Origin: Bacillota bacterium
Lineage (GTDB): Bacteria; Bacillota; Clostridia; Christensenellales; Aristaeellaceae
Direction: 5' to 3'
DNA: 64,000 nt
Assembly (NCBI GenBank): GCA_023421395.1
Contig: JAEZTL010000041.1
Coordinates: 80,834 to 144,833, forward strand
Below, in pieces: positions 6,954 through 16,597 of this stretch (its first letter is position 1; each line of letters begins with the position of its first letter). The translations under genes were made by a program, and so were the position numbers. Below the pieces are notes generated by a model. The model saw nothing but the letters and a program-made list of their open reading frames with translations. It was not told the DNA's origin and did not search any database.

Positions 6954-7943
6954 TCAGGTCACAGTTTTCACGTACTTCGCGCTTACGTACCGCTGCTTCC
7001 CGTTGTGCAGCACCCCGTACCAGTTCGGGGTGTCTTCGCCGCTGCGCTCGATCGTGTCCCCTTTGTCCAGTACGGCGCACGTCGCGCCGCTGGTAGAGGG
7101 CAGCGTGCGCACCCACACGTCGCCGGTGGCCATCAGCATGCGCGGGGCATCGTCCGGGGCGTCTTCCGGTTCCTCGTCGTCGCCAGCGTCCACAGCGGCC
7201 ATCAGCGCCGCGTGCGAGAGCGGGCCATACTCGCCATCCGCCTTAAGCTGGCGCGCGCGCTGGAAGGCCTTGACGGCGTCTGCGGTGTTGATGCCGTACC
7301 AGCCGTCCACGCCGTCGCAGTCGTACCCGATGTCCAGCAGCAGCGCCTGGAGCTCGCGCACGTCCGCGCCGTGCATCATCGGAGATTTGCGTTTCAGCAG
7401 CCGCTTGCCGAGGCTGGAAACCACCTCGGGCGCGCTGGGCGCTTGTCCGGGGGCCTCGTCAGGCAGCACCACGCGCTTCACGCCGATCAGCCCGCGGCCC
7501 GCGCTGTACCGGCTGTTACAGTAGGATTTCAGGCTGATTCGGCGCGGCCCGATTCCGGAGCCGTGGCCCCACAGGTACGCCGTGTGCTCGTCCACCATCT
7601 CCACGTGGCCGACGCCGTACGGGCGGGATTTGTCGGAGCCCTTGAAGTATAGAAGGTCACCGGGCATCAGATCCACAGTCGGGTAGCGTTTGCCGTTGGC
7701 AAACTCGATCCATTCGGTGTTTTTGCTATTGACTTGTGCAACAGTGTTGGAGCCGATGTTGATTCCGGTCGCACGCTGGATTGCCTTGCGAACGGCGCTG
7801 GAGCAGTCGCTGCTGCCGGGATCGCCTTCGTTTGGGTGCCCCCAGAAACGCTCCCGCAGCGTGCCGTTCTGAGAGTACTTGTTTCGCTTCTGGCGCTTTC
7901 GCATGTTCCGCGCCATCTGGATTCTCCGGGCATCAACCGCCAT
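6954..7943 (-). CDS. Endolysin: NlpC/P60-like peptidase, PG-binding, SH3
   Basis: 329 aa. The N-terminal peptidase domain has the catalytic Cys in GSSDCSSAV (about residue 47) and a His in YGVGHVEM. The middle is a PG_binding_1 repeat (DVRELQALLLDIGYDCDGVDG...NTADAVKAFQ, about residues 195-245). The C-terminal SH3-like domain covers about 265-329 (DVWVRTLPSTSG...NWYGVLHNGKQRYV). It degrades host peptidoglycan at the end of the lytic cycle. GGAGGGAG precedes the ATG. The gene is followed by the XhlA-like and holin genes. Confidence 0.85.
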   Translation of the reverse strand: MAVDARRIQMARNMRKRQKRNKYSQNGTLRERFWGHPNEGDPGSSDCSSAVRKAIQRATGINIGSNTVAQVNSKNTEWIEFANGKRYPTVDLMPGDLLYFKGSDKSRPYGVGHVEMVDEHTAYLWGHGSGIGPRRISLKSYCNSRYSAGRGLIGVKRVVLPDEAPGQAPSAPEVVSSLGKRLLKRKSPMMHGADVRELQALLLDIGYDCDGVDGWYGINTADAVKAFQRARQLKADGEYGPLSHAALMAAVDAGDDEEPEDAPDDAPRMLMATGDVWVRTLPSTSGATCAVLDKGDTIERSGEDTPNWYGVLHNGKQRYVSAKYVKTVT

Positions 7944-8099
7944 TTGTATCTCCCTCCCGCCCGTTTCCGGACAATAAAATAAGCCCCCGTGGGCTTGAAA
8001 ACCGAATCATCCAACTGTACAATGGTGGTGTGTATCTTGACAGCTCCACACTGTCAAAGGCGAAGCACCTTCCGCCGGGCCGTCACAGCGGCGGCCCGG

Positions 8100-8222
8100 C
8101 TATTCAGCCAGTTGTGCCGCCACTGCCTCCCTGATCGCCTCCGGCACCTCATCGATGGTGCGCAAGTTGTTCCGAATCAGCAGGACGTAGACGGGGATCA
8201 TGCGTTGTTCGATCGGCGTCAC
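8100..8222 (-). CDS. CD1375-like 40-aa phage protein
   Basis: A short gene with a GTG start at 8222 and stop at 8102-8100. The product contains VYVLLIRNNLRTIDEVPEAI followed by REAVAAQLAE, the pattern of the CD1375-like family of tiny Clostridia phage tail-region proteins (Y-x-x-LI-x-x-x-x-TI-D-x-VP). The start overlaps the stop of the preceding gene (GTGA), showing translational coupling. Function is unknown in the family. Between it and the endolysin start (7944-8099) I see only a short hairpin-prone spacer. Confidence 0.65.
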   Translation of the reverse strand: MTPIEQRMIPVYVLLIRNNLRTIDEVPEAIREAVAAQLAE

Positions 8223-8550
8223 AGCATGCCACCTCCCAGCATCAACTCGTACATGCCCGCCAGCGCGTCGGCCAGCGCGAGGTTGGCGGCCTCAAGCGAG
8301 GAGATCCGCTCTTCCGGCGTTGGCTCCGGGGGCAGCGCCGCCGCCTGTCGCGCCGCGATCTCCTCCGGCGTAAGGCCCTCCACCCATGCCGTGCCGTTCC
8401 ACCGCGGCCAGTAAACCCCGCGTCGCCGGGAACCGGTGTTTCGATATACTCCGGGTCAGGTTCTCCGGTTTCCAGTATGGGAGGCGATTCGAAAGGAACG
8501 TCCTCGATGAACATACCGGTTTCCGGGTTGATTCTGCGCCATAGCTTCAT
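8219..8550 (-). pseudogene. Tail-fibre-associated protein, frameshifted
   Basis: The frame from the ATG at 8550 (MKLWRRINPETGMFIEDVPF) reads well to about 8420. The conserved-looking continuation VYWPRWNGTAWVEGLTPEEI then lies in another frame and runs to a TGA at 8219 (ending ELMLGGGML). One base is gained or lost near the GGGG run at 8415-8418. XkdW-like or tail-fibre-assembly-like proteins carry such WNGTAWVEG segments. The end overlaps the downstream GTG by four bases, so the original frame was clearly the second one. It may be a real mutation or a sequencing error. Confidence 0.6.
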
Positions 8551-8569
8551 AATTACGCCTCCCGCTCAT

Positions 8570-9901
8570 TTACTGATCCGCGCGGAAACATATCCCGGAA
8601 ATGTCCACGCCGGTAGAAGCTGCCAGTGTTGCATTACATACAACGTTTCCGCCGGGACCAATACTGAACATAACAACCTTTGAAAAATCATCTGAACGCG
8701 GCAGCGCAAACCATGTAGTTGAACCGGGCCGGTATCCTGCCGGGAATACAAACACATCCACCGACCCTGCTGCGCTGACAAAACGGCCCTTGCAATGTAC
8801 AATCCCCGACGCATCTTTGCAGAACCGAACCGGATAACTCGCGTTTTCTGCCCAGCTATTCAGGATTGTCGGCTGTTTCCAATCCTCCATGTACGGCAGC
8901 GCCAGAATGTCAGCCCACGACGGCCGCCAGTCGGTCGCCTCGTTGCCACGCTCGATTTTCATGGCAGCCATCCAAATTGTTCCGTTTCTCTTTAGCCTGA
9001 ACCTGAAACCCATCGAGGTAGCGGTGGCTTCGGTGACAGTTACCGTTTTTGAAATGCGTACCCATCGACCGTTGTTATCACTTGCGGGCGTCAGATATTC
9101 AAATATTTCCGCCAATTGCGTCCCCGCGGCATTGTGAAAAGTAACTCCCGCGGATATTTGTGGCCCGGCGCTGTCAACCGTCGCGTAATTATCCATATAC
9201 AGCCAGACGGAAAACGTGAACACTTCTCCAACTGCGACGGGCGTGCGCCATTGCGGTAATGGTTCGAAATATCTCTGTTCGTCCGTTGCTAATCCAGACA
9301 ACAAAAACTTAATCGAACTTGCCCCGAATAACTTTTTGGTTGTATCGCGCGTTATACCGGTTGCCAGCGTCCACCCGTCCGTATTCGCGTAAAATCCGCT
9401 ATTGTATAGTAGGTTCAGCCCCGCGCCCATGTTCGCGGCAACTTGGGCGGCTTTGGTGGCCGCTTCAGCGGCCGGTACCGCCGCAAGTAGCTGCTCAAGG
9501 CTCGGAATGGCCGTGCCGGGGTCAATGATGGAACCGCCTACGCCCTGTCGCACCTGAACGATTTTATCCAGCAAGGTCACGGTTCCGATGGTCGGGGAGG
9601 TTACCTTCAGCACGCAGCGAAGCGGCCCCGGTACCGCGTAGCAGGTTGACAGCATCGTGTACGCGCAGACATTGCCTTCCGCCGTGCCCACAAGCATTAC
9701 CGTGTTCCCGTCGCCCCGGGTGAAATATGCCGTCGCCGTCGCCCCGGTCAAATCAGCGGGCACCCCGTTCCGCGTGATGAGAACCATCCACGTATGCGCC
9801 AGGTTGTCCCCCGGCAGCGCGAGCACGTTTGGCGCAAGCACAGAAACAGCCTGATCGCCCTTCGCCAGATCGACGGTGTACGCAAGCAGCCAGTTTTCCA
9901 T
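8570..9901 (-). CDS. Baseplate upper protein (BppU)-like receptor-binding fibre
   Basis: 443 aa. Residues ~25-125 resemble the BppU N-terminal domain (LAHTWMVLITRNGVPADLTG, then GDGNTVMLVGTAEG). A short coiled linker (AAEAATKAAQVAANMG) leads to a carbohydrate-binding-like jelly roll (LLYNSGFYANTDGWTLATG... residues ~165-325). The C-terminal ~100 residues (VRFCKDASGIVHCKGRF...) look like a fibre head. It likely attaches to the baseplate and binds cell-surface glycans. It follows three smaller fibre paralogues in the tail module. Confidence 0.7.
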   Translation of the reverse strand: MENWLLAYTVDLAKGDQAVSVLAPNVLALPGDNLAHTWMVLITRNGVPADLTGATATAYFTRGDGNTVMLVGTAEGNVCAYTMLSTCYAVPGPLRCVLKVTSPTIGTVTLLDKIVQVRQGVGGSIIDPGTAIPSLEQLLAAVPAAEAATKAAQVAANMGAGLNLLYNSGFYANTDGWTLATGITRDTTKKLFGASSIKFLLSGLATDEQRYFEPLPQWRTPVAVGEVFTFSVWLYMDNYATVDSAGPQISAGVTFHNAAGTQLAEIFEYLTPASDNNGRWVRISKTVTVTEATATSMGFRFRLKRNGTIWMAAMKIERGNEATDWRPSWADILALPYMEDWKQPTILNSWAENASYPVRFCKDASGIVHCKGRFVSAAGSVDVFVFPAGYRPGSTTWFALPRSDDFSKVVMFSIGPGGNVVCNATLAASTGVDISGICFRADQ

Positions 9902-9914
9902 TGTCGCTCCCCCC

Positions 9915-10535
9915 TTATGCGATCTTGAACAGGTTCGCGTTCAGATCTTCGCAGGTGTTTTCGATGGATGCGTCCCGCGTGACCCCGAAGGTGATTAAGT
10001 CGCCCACGGCAAGCGTGGCCAGGCCGAACCCGCATACCCGCTGCCCGATGGCACTGCTTTTGTTGGTATACACGCGGCCGATTTCTCCGATGTTGACCGC
10101 GTTTTTCTTCCACACCACCCTGGCGTCGGTATTGGTCAAAAACGCATCGCATACCAGGAAATATGTTCCCGCCACCAGGCAAGTCAGGCCGTTGGCCGAA
10201 TCCACGCTGAACAGGGGCGTTTGCCGCTGATAGCCAATCGAATAACCCGTGAACAGCGTGCCGATTCCGGTGTTCGCAGCGCGCGCGAAGCACATGTCCT
10301 GCGATGCCTCGATCTGTGCAATTCCGGCGTTTGCCGCGCTCTGAAGCGCCAGCGCTCCGGCCTGTGCCGTGTTCAGGGCGGATGTTTTCGCCGTGATTTC
10401 GGCGGTCTGCGCCGTCAGCGTAAGCGCGTTTGAGGAGGTCTTCGCATCGGCCTCCTGCACCCCGGTTTCGATGTTGTTCAGCGCGGCGGCGGTCGGTTTA
10501 TCGCCCATCACCCACGTCTTCCGGTTGTAAGCCAT
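9915..10535 (-). CDS. Tail fibre paralogue 3
   Basis: 206 aa. The N-terminus MAYNRKTWVMGDKPTAAALN with the following NIETGV shares a pattern (M-x-Y-x-K-x-x-W...LNxxExGi) with the two upstream neighbours. A low-complexity Ala/Thr/Gln linker follows (residues ~30-85), then a beta-rich C-terminal head (FSVDSANGLTCLVAGTYFLV...) of the C1q/TNF-like type. The shared N-terminus is probably the baseplate anchor and the divergent C-terminus the receptor-binding part (inference). Confidence 0.65.
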   Translation of the reverse strand: MAYNRKTWVMGDKPTAAALNNIETGVQEADAKTSSNALTLTAQTAEITAKTSALNTAQAGALALQSAANAGIAQIEASQDMCFARAANTGIGTLFTGYSIGYQRQTPLFSVDSANGLTCLVAGTYFLVCDAFLTNTDARVVWKKNAVNIGEIGRVYTNKSSAIGQRVCGFGLATLAVGDLITFGVTRDASIENTCEDLNANLFKIA

Positions 10536-10543
10536 ACTTCACC

Positions 10544-11176
10544 TCACGCTATTTTCCGGATTGCGATCATGCCATCGCTCCCCGAGATGGATATGCCCCC
10601 GCCGCCAATCAGCGTTACCCGGATGCCGATCTGGAACCCGGCGGCGCGGTTTATCACCATATGATCAGATACGGTGAATACGCTGCGGTATCCGCTCCCC
10701 TCGCCGCCATACGTCAGAATCAGCAGCTGATCGTCAATGCGCGTAAGCTCCGCAGCCGACGCGATCAGCCGGGCAGACCGCATGACCTGATATGTGCCCG
10801 CCTGAAGCAGTTCGATGTTCCCGCCGTTGTTTTTGTACAGCAGGGAGTTATTGACTCGCGTCGTGAACCCGGAGAAATTCCGGGTGACGGACGTCGCGGT
10901 GGATGCCGCCGCGGTGGCATCGTTAAAAAAACTCCACCCATCCACCGAGATCCCCGGCGGCACGACCTGCGACAGGATAGAATTGCCGCTGGAAACATTA
11001 GCATTGATCTGGCCGATCGCGTTCCCGGCATCGTTCAGCGCCAGCGCGGTATCCCCGCCCGCTGTTTCATGGGTGCCGTTCAAAAGGTTCAGGCCCTCGA
11101 TCGCGCCCTCCATTTTGTTCAGACGCTCAATCGAAAGCCTGTTTCCCGCCGCCCAATTGGTTTTTGTGTACGGCAT
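10544..11176 (-). CDS. Tail fibre paralogue 2
   Basis: 210 aa from the ATG at 11176 (MPYTKTNWAAGNRLSIERLN, then KMEGAI). The upstream ATG at 11218 lies inside the neighbouring gene and is not used here. The same N-terminal anchor pattern as its neighbours is followed by a helical linker and a beta-rich head (IELLQAGTYQVMRSARLI...RVTLIGGGGISISG). Little sequence is shared with the neighbours beyond the anchor, although the head again has an AGTY-type strand. Confidence 0.65.
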   Translation of the reverse strand: MPYTKTNWAAGNRLSIERLNKMEGAIEGLNLLNGTHETAGGDTALALNDAGNAIGQINANVSSGNSILSQVVPPGISVDGWSFFNDATAAASTATSVTRNFSGFTTRVNNSLLYKNNGGNIELLQAGTYQVMRSARLIASAAELTRIDDQLLILTYGGEGSGYRSVFTVSDHMVINRAAGFQIGIRVTLIGGGGISISGSDGMIAIRKIA

Positions 11177-11184
11177 ATGTCCTC

Positions 11185-11829
11185 CTATAGCCTCCGGACA
11201 GTCGCATAAAACCGCCATACCGACGCGCCGCTTCCGAGCTCGAACACAAAGGAGATTTGCGCCCCTGCCTCCACGTACCGCACGACGTTGGCGCTGACGA
11301 TGGCGATCTCCTGCGCGCCGGAAACGTCCGGGAACTTGATCAGCTTGATTCGCTCAAACGATACGCCATTTTTGTAAATGCGCAGCGTCGCCTCCGGGCC
11401 GTAGATCGACATGTTGAACTGGAACATGTAGTATCCTGCCATCGTGATCTTAAAGGCCGACGAGCTGACGTACTGATACGGAAAACTCCCGATGAGGGAC
11501 CTTGTATACCCGTTCAGGGTCACCGCCGACCCCGGCCCCACGGCAGTACCATCCCGCATGATCAGCATGGCGTTCCTGGCGTTGAATACGTTTTGCGCCT
11601 GCGTAGCCAATGCCTTATACCCAGCTGAAGCCGTTGCCTTCGCCTGCGCATCCGTCCTCAGCGCCTGGGCGCGCCTGTAAACGGAGTTGGCGTTCGCCGC
11701 ATCGTATCCCGCCCCGGTCGTCTCCGCCTGCGCCACGGCCGCCCGGATGCCCTCCTCCGCGTTGTTCAGCCATGCGGGCGCGTCCGCGCCGCTCTCGCCG
11801 TTCGCCCAGGTATGTTTTGTATAGCTCAT
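11185..11829 (-). CDS. Tail fibre paralogue 1
   Basis: 214 aa. MSYTKHTWANGESGADAPAW then LNNAEEGI forms the same N-terminal anchor as the two following genes. The helical Ala-rich linker (residues ~30-90) leads to a C-terminal beta-sandwich-like head (ITMAGYYMFQFNMSIYGPEA...ATLRIYKNG). The stop is only nine bases from the next start (11176). With its two paralogues it forms a tandem receptor-binding cassette behind the baseplate hub gene. Confidence 0.65.
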   Translation of the reverse strand: MSYTKHTWANGESGADAPAWLNNAEEGIRAAVAQAETTGAGYDAANANSVYRRAQALRTDAQAKATASAGYKALATQAQNVFNARNAMLIMRDGTAVGPGSAVTLNGYTRSLIGSFPYQYVSSSAFKITMAGYYMFQFNMSIYGPEATLRIYKNGVSFERIKLIKFPDVSGAQEIAIVSANVVRYVEAGAQISFVFELGSGASVWRFYATVRRL

Positions 11830-11830
11830 G

Positions 11831-13486
11831 TCAGTACCTCAGCGCGGATGTCACGCGCAGCCCACCCTCGAAACTCATGGTCTGCTTCGCCATCCGCGCG
11901 GTCTTCGTCGTGCCGTCTCGAAGCGTGATGGTCACAAAGTCCCCGGTTTCCAGCGCCGGATCTCCGCGCCATGGCATGTTCGCCCATTTCCTGTGGTAGC
12001 CGTGGTATTTCAGCACCGACCACGCCAAATTCTTGAAGTGCTGCGCGGAGGCCGATGTGAAGACCGCCGAGATCGGATTCCCGGAAATCGTCTGTTCCTG
12101 TATCCCGTTCTTCGTTTCTTCCGTGGCGTCGTTTTTCATCGCCTCCAGGCTGTCGCCTGTGCCATACTTCACGCGCACCCTCGTCGGCCCGCCGGCGTTG
12201 TCGGTGGTTTTCAGTCCGCCGAAGTAGGCCCCGGGGCCTATCGAAAGAACCGGGGTTTTGAAAAGCCCGCTCTCGGCCGCGTTCTCGGTGATCAGGTTGG
12301 CCACGCAGCGGATCTTCATGTCCCGTGTCTGCTGGATCGACCCGTTCACCATCTGCGCAGCCTGCCGGAGCACCTGTCGGCAGGACGCGCCATTGAAATC
12401 CGGCGCGGTCGGGATCGACAGGCTGCCATAGGCGGCGTCAAACGTGAATTCGATGCCGAATCCCGCGCATGCGAACACATCCGCGATCAGCGCGGACAGC
12501 GTCGCGGGGTAGGTCAGCGAGGATGTTTTCGCGTAGGCCACGCCGTCAAGGCCGGTCAGCATGTCCGTGGCCTTGATGGTGATCGGGATCTCGCCGTCTT
12601 CCTCGCCCCAGTTGGATACAAAGTACGTGCCCATCGGCACCATCTCGCTGCTGCCGTCGTCGTAGACGAGCCCGGCAAAGATCTGGATGCGCTTTTTGCG
12701 CATGTCCAGCCCGTAGACGATCCCGGAGGCGTTCGCCTTCGAGTACCTGCGGTCCGAGTTGTCCAACTTCAGCGTCAGCGTGCCGGACAGGCAGGAGCCG
12801 ACCTCTACCGATGCGCTGGCCTCCATCTCTTCGTCCGGGATCATGGTCAGGATGCGGTCGCCGCTGGTCACCACCTCCGCCGCCCCCGAATAACACTCGG
12901 TGATCTTGCACGTCCGCTCGGCGCTGGACCATTTTTTTACGATCAGCCGGATGGTTTTTACGGCGGTCACCTCCGGGTATGTTTCGCCGGAGACGAGCGT
13001 CAGCGCGGGCGATGCGTTCCCCGTGACCGCCCAGCGCCCGATCTCCGTGCCGGATGCGTTCAAAAATGCCACGTCGAAGTCTACCGCGTACTCGTTCAAC
13101 CGCTGGTCGAAGGCAACAGTAAAATGGTTCACCCTTGTCGGCGCCGTCAGCGTCATGGCGATGATTTCTTGCACCGCAAACGTACCGCCCGTCCCGGACA
13201 GCTGCGTTCCGACGTACCCGGTCTGCCCGTAGATCTTCGACGCGACGTATTTCGCATCGCCCACGATCCATGCGCTGTCCAGCGATGCGTAGGCGTAATC
13301 CGGCTGCAGTACGCCGTCTGAAAGCTGCGCAGGCTTCGACGTCTCGTCTGCCGTCGGCGTCGTGACGCTTGAGATTCCGGAATCGAGAATCGAACCCGTC
13401 AAATCTATCCGCGCCATTACCTGCATGCGCCGAGACACAAGCGCATTAAGCACCGCGGCGCGCCACTCGCTGGATACGGACAGCAT
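11831..13486 (-). CDS. Baseplate/tail-tip hub protein
   Basis: 551 aa. N-terminal region with a galactose-binding-like segment (residues ~60-200, STSIYGQTGYVG-like strands and FTVAFDQRLNEYAVDFDV). The remainder (MEASASVEVGSCLSGTLTLK..., TYFVSNWGEEDG, ATDMLTGL) resembles phage tail hub or Dit/Tal-type proteins that cap the tail tube. It stands between the distal-tail-like protein and the fibre cassette, the normal position in siphovirus gene order. The assignment is by order and local pattern. Confidence 0.65.
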   Translation of the reverse strand: MLSVSSEWRAAVLNALVSRRMQVMARIDLTGSILDSGISSVTTPTADETSKPAQLSDGVLQPDYAYASLDSAWIVGDAKYVASKIYGQTGYVGTQLSGTGGTFAVQEIIAMTLTAPTRVNHFTVAFDQRLNEYAVDFDVAFLNASGTEIGRWAVTGNASPALTLVSGETYPEVTAVKTIRLIVKKWSSAERTCKITECYSGAAEVVTSGDRILTMIPDEEMEASASVEVGSCLSGTLTLKLDNSDRRYSKANASGIVYGLDMRKKRIQIFAGLVYDDGSSEMVPMGTYFVSNWGEEDGEIPITIKATDMLTGLDGVAYAKTSSLTYPATLSALIADVFACAGFGIEFTFDAAYGSLSIPTAPDFNGASCRQVLRQAAQMVNGSIQQTRDMKIRCVANLITENAAESGLFKTPVLSIGPGAYFGGLKTTDNAGGPTRVRVKYGTGDSLEAMKNDATEETKNGIQEQTISGNPISAVFTSASAQHFKNLAWSVLKYHGYHRKWANMPWRGDPALETGDFVTITLRDGTTKTARMAKQTMSFEGGLRVTSALRY

Positions 13487-13490
13487 CGTC

Positions 13491-13895
13491 TCACCTCTCG
13501 ATCAGATTGACCCCCACGCCGATGTACCCCTGAATCTCGCCCGTTTTCAGGATTCGCAGCGGCGTATACGTCAAGTCCCCTTTGTATACCGTGATGGTCC
13601 TCAGGTTCCCGGTCTTGTCCACGTAGTCCATCGTCTTCCACATGCCCTGGCTAAGCAGGGTTTCCAGCTTCGCCAGATCCGCCGGCAGCAGAAACGAGAA
13701 TTTGAGTTCGTGCTTTTCTACGTTCCCCCGCACCAGGTCGGCGACCAGGTACCCGTCCGCATTGCGCTCTGCGTTTTTTTGCAGGTCGCTTTTTCCGGTC
13801 TGCCATTCGGACGGGCATGGTATCGTCACGCCGTTGATCCGGATCGGCGTCAACTTCACCTGCCCGTCCGCGTAGGTGTAGGTCATGGTCACCAT
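13491..13895 (-). CDS. Distal-tail-like protein
   Basis: 134 aa, all-beta in appearance (ADGQVKLTPIRINGVTIPCP at the N-terminus; LRTITVYKGDLTYTPLRI near the end). It resembles small tail proteins (DUF6711-type) encoded between tape measure and tail hub in Clostridia phages. It probably forms a ring at the tail tip. It is separated by three bases from the tape measure stop and by four from the hub start. Confidence 0.55.
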   Translation of the reverse strand: MVTMTYTYADGQVKLTPIRINGVTIPCPSEWQTGKSDLQKNAERNADGYLVADLVRGNVEKHELKFSFLLPADLAKLETLLSQGMWKTMDYVDKTGNLRTITVYKGDLTYTPLRILKTGEIQGYIGVGVNLIER

Positions 13896-13898
13896 CGG

Positions 13899-16256
13899 TT
13901 ATGTCACCTCCGGCATCAGGATCTTCCGGCCGGTTCTGCGCTCCTCGCCGCGCAGCGCGCGGTACACGATCTGGCCGAATGCAATTTCATAAATCGTCAT
14001 ATTAACCGGCTCGATGGTCGTGCCTCGGTCGCCCCGTCCGGCGTCCGCAAGGGCCGAAGACACCGCATTGTACACGCCCTGCTCGATGCCCTCGACGATC
14101 TGGTCATTGTTCGCCACCGCCGGGCGGTTGCCGATCGTGCCGACCATCTCCGGCCCGCGCTCTCGCGCGATGAACATCTGCCCTACGTCCGGGAATCCGC
14201 CTGCCGCCATCAGCTGCACACGCCCAAACGCCACCTTCGGGATGCTCGGGATCTGCATGGTGATGTTGATGCCGATCTTTGAAAGCAGGTCGCCCACCCA
14301 GCCGGTCATTTTGTTTATCGCCCAGATCAGCCCGTTAATCCCCGAGATGATAAAGTTGATCGCGCCCTCCGCCGCGCCTACGATGCCGTTCCAGATGCCG
14401 ACGAAGAAGTTCCCGATGGCCTTCCATGCCTTGTTCCAGCCTTCCTTGAACCGGCTCAGCCCGTCCAGAAGCCCGTTCCAAAGCCCGGTCGCCCATTTGG
14501 AAACCCCGTCCACCATGCCCTTCCAGGCCGTGGAAACGTCCTTGCACAGGCGGTCCCACCAGTCCCCGACGCTCTTGATCATCCCGTTCCAGCCGTCCAC
14601 CATGGACTTCCAGAAGCCTCGGAACCACTCGAGCACCTTGTCCCAATTCTTAATGACCAAGTACACCGCTGCGGCCACAAGTGCGATTACCGCGATAATG
14701 GCAAGTATTTTCAGGTTCAGCGGGTTAAAGAATCCCATGATCAGGTTAAATCCTGCGATGACACCTTTCGCGATGTGGTACGCCTTGATCGCCAGCCACG
14801 CCGCGCCGATCACCTTCACGATCGTGTCCGCATTCTGCGTGATGAACTCCACCAGCCACGCCAGCATCTTGCCCAGCGGTTTGTCCGGCGCGAGGTTTTC
14901 CGCCACCCAGTTCACAAGGTCGGCCGCGCGGTCGATGATCCACGCAATGGCGTTCCCGATCGCCGTGCCCACCGCCACTACCATCGCCTTGATCGGCTCC
15001 GCGTAGGGCTGGAATGCAACAAACACGTTTTTGAACGCTTCGCCCAGCCTCCCGAACGCCGCTTTGATGGTTTCTACCACCGGCTGCAGCTTGCCCCATA
15101 CGTCCTTGATCCAGGCCACGGCGTTGTTCAGCCATTCCGGCATCTGCACCGACTGGCTGAAGTCTGGCTTTGTGCCTTCCGTGGCCGTGGAGCCGCCTCC
15201 TGCGCCCGCCGAGGCACTATCTTTGGAGATGTCGTTCAGCTCGTCAAACGAGGCCACGCTGCCCCGTGCGGCCTTGTCAGCCTTCTTGATGGCGGCCGCC
15301 TGATTTTCCGATGCGGTCGCCGCCGCGTTGATCGCCTGCGCCGACTGCTGCGCCTGCGAATAGGTCTTGCCGAACAGCGCCGCGATGAAGCTGGCCACGT
15401 ACCCGGTCACACGGGCGAGTACCTGCGCGAACTGGTTCAGGATCGGCATGATCGCGTTCATGATCGGCGCGAACGCGGTCAGCAGGTTCCCCTTAATCTG
15501 CGATAGTGATGCGGCGAACTGCTTGTTTGCCATCACCGCCTTGCCCACGTACTTTGCCGCCGCCATGAAAGACCGGTAGAACAAAAGCGACACCAGAACG
15601 CCCCGGAGCGACCGCGCCACCAGGTGCAGCCCGCGCTGCATCGGCCCGGTGGATTTCGCCATGCGCCCCATCTGGTCCGTAACGGCTTTGCCCATCTTCT
15701 TCGCGCCGGCGGCGATCGCCTGGAACCGGCTCATGAAGGTCTTCTTCGGCGCCACGGCATCCTCCGCCTTTGCGCCAGGCCCGGCCGCTCCAGCCCTTCC
15801 AGATGCGGCCATCGCGTCCTCCAGTTTCCAGATCGATGCTGCCGCCGTGTCAGACTTTGCGATCAGGCTGGCCATCCGCGCCTCAACGGCCGCGATCTGC
15901 CCCTGCAGCTTCATCGCCGCTTCCGCGCTCCTGGGCGATGTTTTGATGGATGCGGCTGTCGCGTACTTCTCCTTCAGCACGGCCAGCTTCTTTTGCTGCA
16001 CCGCGATCTGGCCGTTCACCGCATCCAGCATCCGCGTCATGTTCTCCAGCCGGATTCTCTGCGCGTCCACCGTCTTCGAGATCCCCGCGCTGGCCGCTGC
16101 CGTCGCGCCTCCCATCTTCTGCCGGATGCCCGCGGTGATGCTGTTCACCCGCCGCGCCAGCCCCTGAAGCGCGCGCGCAGCGGAATTACTCGATTGTTCA
16201 ATCTCGCCCACATCGCCGCCGATTACCAGGTCCAGGCGCTCGAGTTCGTCCGACAT
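13899..16256 (-). CDS. Tail tape measure protein
   Basis: 785 aa. Extended coiled coil at the N-terminus (residues ~1-180, [20 protein letters not shown]), several hydrophobic segments (residues ~235-300 and 470-545) and Trp-rich repeats in the C-terminal half ([33 protein letters not shown]). These features define tape measure proteins that set tail length and pass into the host envelope. It follows the two tail assembly chaperone genes. Confidence 0.9.
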   Translation of the reverse strand: MSDELERLDLVIGGDVGEIEQSSNSAARALQGLARRVNSITAGIRQKMGGATAAASAGISKTVDAQRIRLENMTRMLDAVNGQIAVQQKKLAVLKEKYATAASIKTSPRSAEAAMKLQGQIAAVEARMASLIAKSDTAAASIWKLEDAMAASGRAGAAGPGAKAEDAVAPKKTFMSRFQAIAAGAKKMGKAVTDQMGRMAKSTGPMQRGLHLVARSLRGVLVSLLFYRSFMAAAKYVGKAVMANKQFAASLSQIKGNLLTAFAPIMNAIMPILNQFAQVLARVTGYVASFIAALFGKTYSQAQQSAQAINAAATASENQAAAIKKADKAARGSVASFDELNDISKDSASAGAGGGSTATEGTKPDFSQSVQMPEWLNNAVAWIKDVWGKLQPVVETIKAAFGRLGEAFKNVFVAFQPYAEPIKAMVVAVGTAIGNAIAWIIDRAADLVNWVAENLAPDKPLGKMLAWLVEFITQNADTIVKVIGAAWLAIKAYHIAKGVIAGFNLIMGFFNPLNLKILAIIAVIALVAAAVYLVIKNWDKVLEWFRGFWKSMVDGWNGMIKSVGDWWDRLCKDVSTAWKGMVDGVSKWATGLWNGLLDGLSRFKEGWNKAWKAIGNFFVGIWNGIVGAAEGAINFIISGINGLIWAINKMTGWVGDLLSKIGINITMQIPSIPKVAFGRVQLMAAGGFPDVGQMFIARERGPEMVGTIGNRPAVANNDQIVEGIEQGVYNAVSSALADAGRGDRGTTIEPVNMTIYEIAFGQIVYRALRGEERRTGRKILMPEVT

Positions 16257-16267
16257 GCGCGCTCACC

Positions 16268-16597
16268 TCACTTCTTTTGTCTCGGAAATGCTTCGTGGAA
16301 TTTCTCCCGCATCTGCTGCCAGTTGTCCTCCGGTTCGATGCCGTCAAACAGCGCCGGGAATGCTTCGCTAAGCCCCGGCAGCCGCTTCGGGGACTTTGCA
16401 AACATGTTGTTTACGCCCTGAACGATCAGGCTTGCAGATCGGTACATCGCGGCAGCCTGAAAGCGCGCCTCGTCGTTTCGCCGTCGGGTGATGGCGTCCG
16501 CTGCCACCCGCACCTCGCCCCAGGACATCTCCCAGAACGCCTCCGGGCTCACACCGCTTGCGACGAGTACGCCGTAAGCATCCATCGTCATCTCCAT
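16268..16597 (-). CDS. Tail assembly chaperone, second frame
   Basis: 109 aa from its own ATG (MEMTMDAYGVLVASGVSPEA). The same frame is open backward across the stop of the preceding gene and reads WGKIRDLMEMTMDAY, so the natural product may be a -1 frameshift fusion, as for lambda gpGT. It lies directly before the tape measure gene, the position of this chaperone in siphoviruses. The stop of the first frame and this ATG share one base (TGATG). Confidence 0.7.
   Translation of the reverse strand: MEMTMDAYGVLVASGVSPEAFWEMSWGEVRVAADAITRRRNDEARFQAAAMYRSASLIVQGVNNMFAKSPKRLPGLSEAFPALFDGIEPEDNWQQMREKFHEAFPRQKK

Noticed and set aside
7944..8099. Possible small gene downstream of the CD1375-like gene
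   Set aside because: Frames in this spacer are short, without SD or coherent composition; only a GCCGGGCC-type inverted repeat is visible.
8570..11829. Diversity-generating retroelement acting on the fibre genes
   Set aside because: No reverse transcriptase or template repeat was seen in the window.
11828..13321. 497-codon plus-strand ORF
   Set aside because: Antisense shadow of the tail hub gene.
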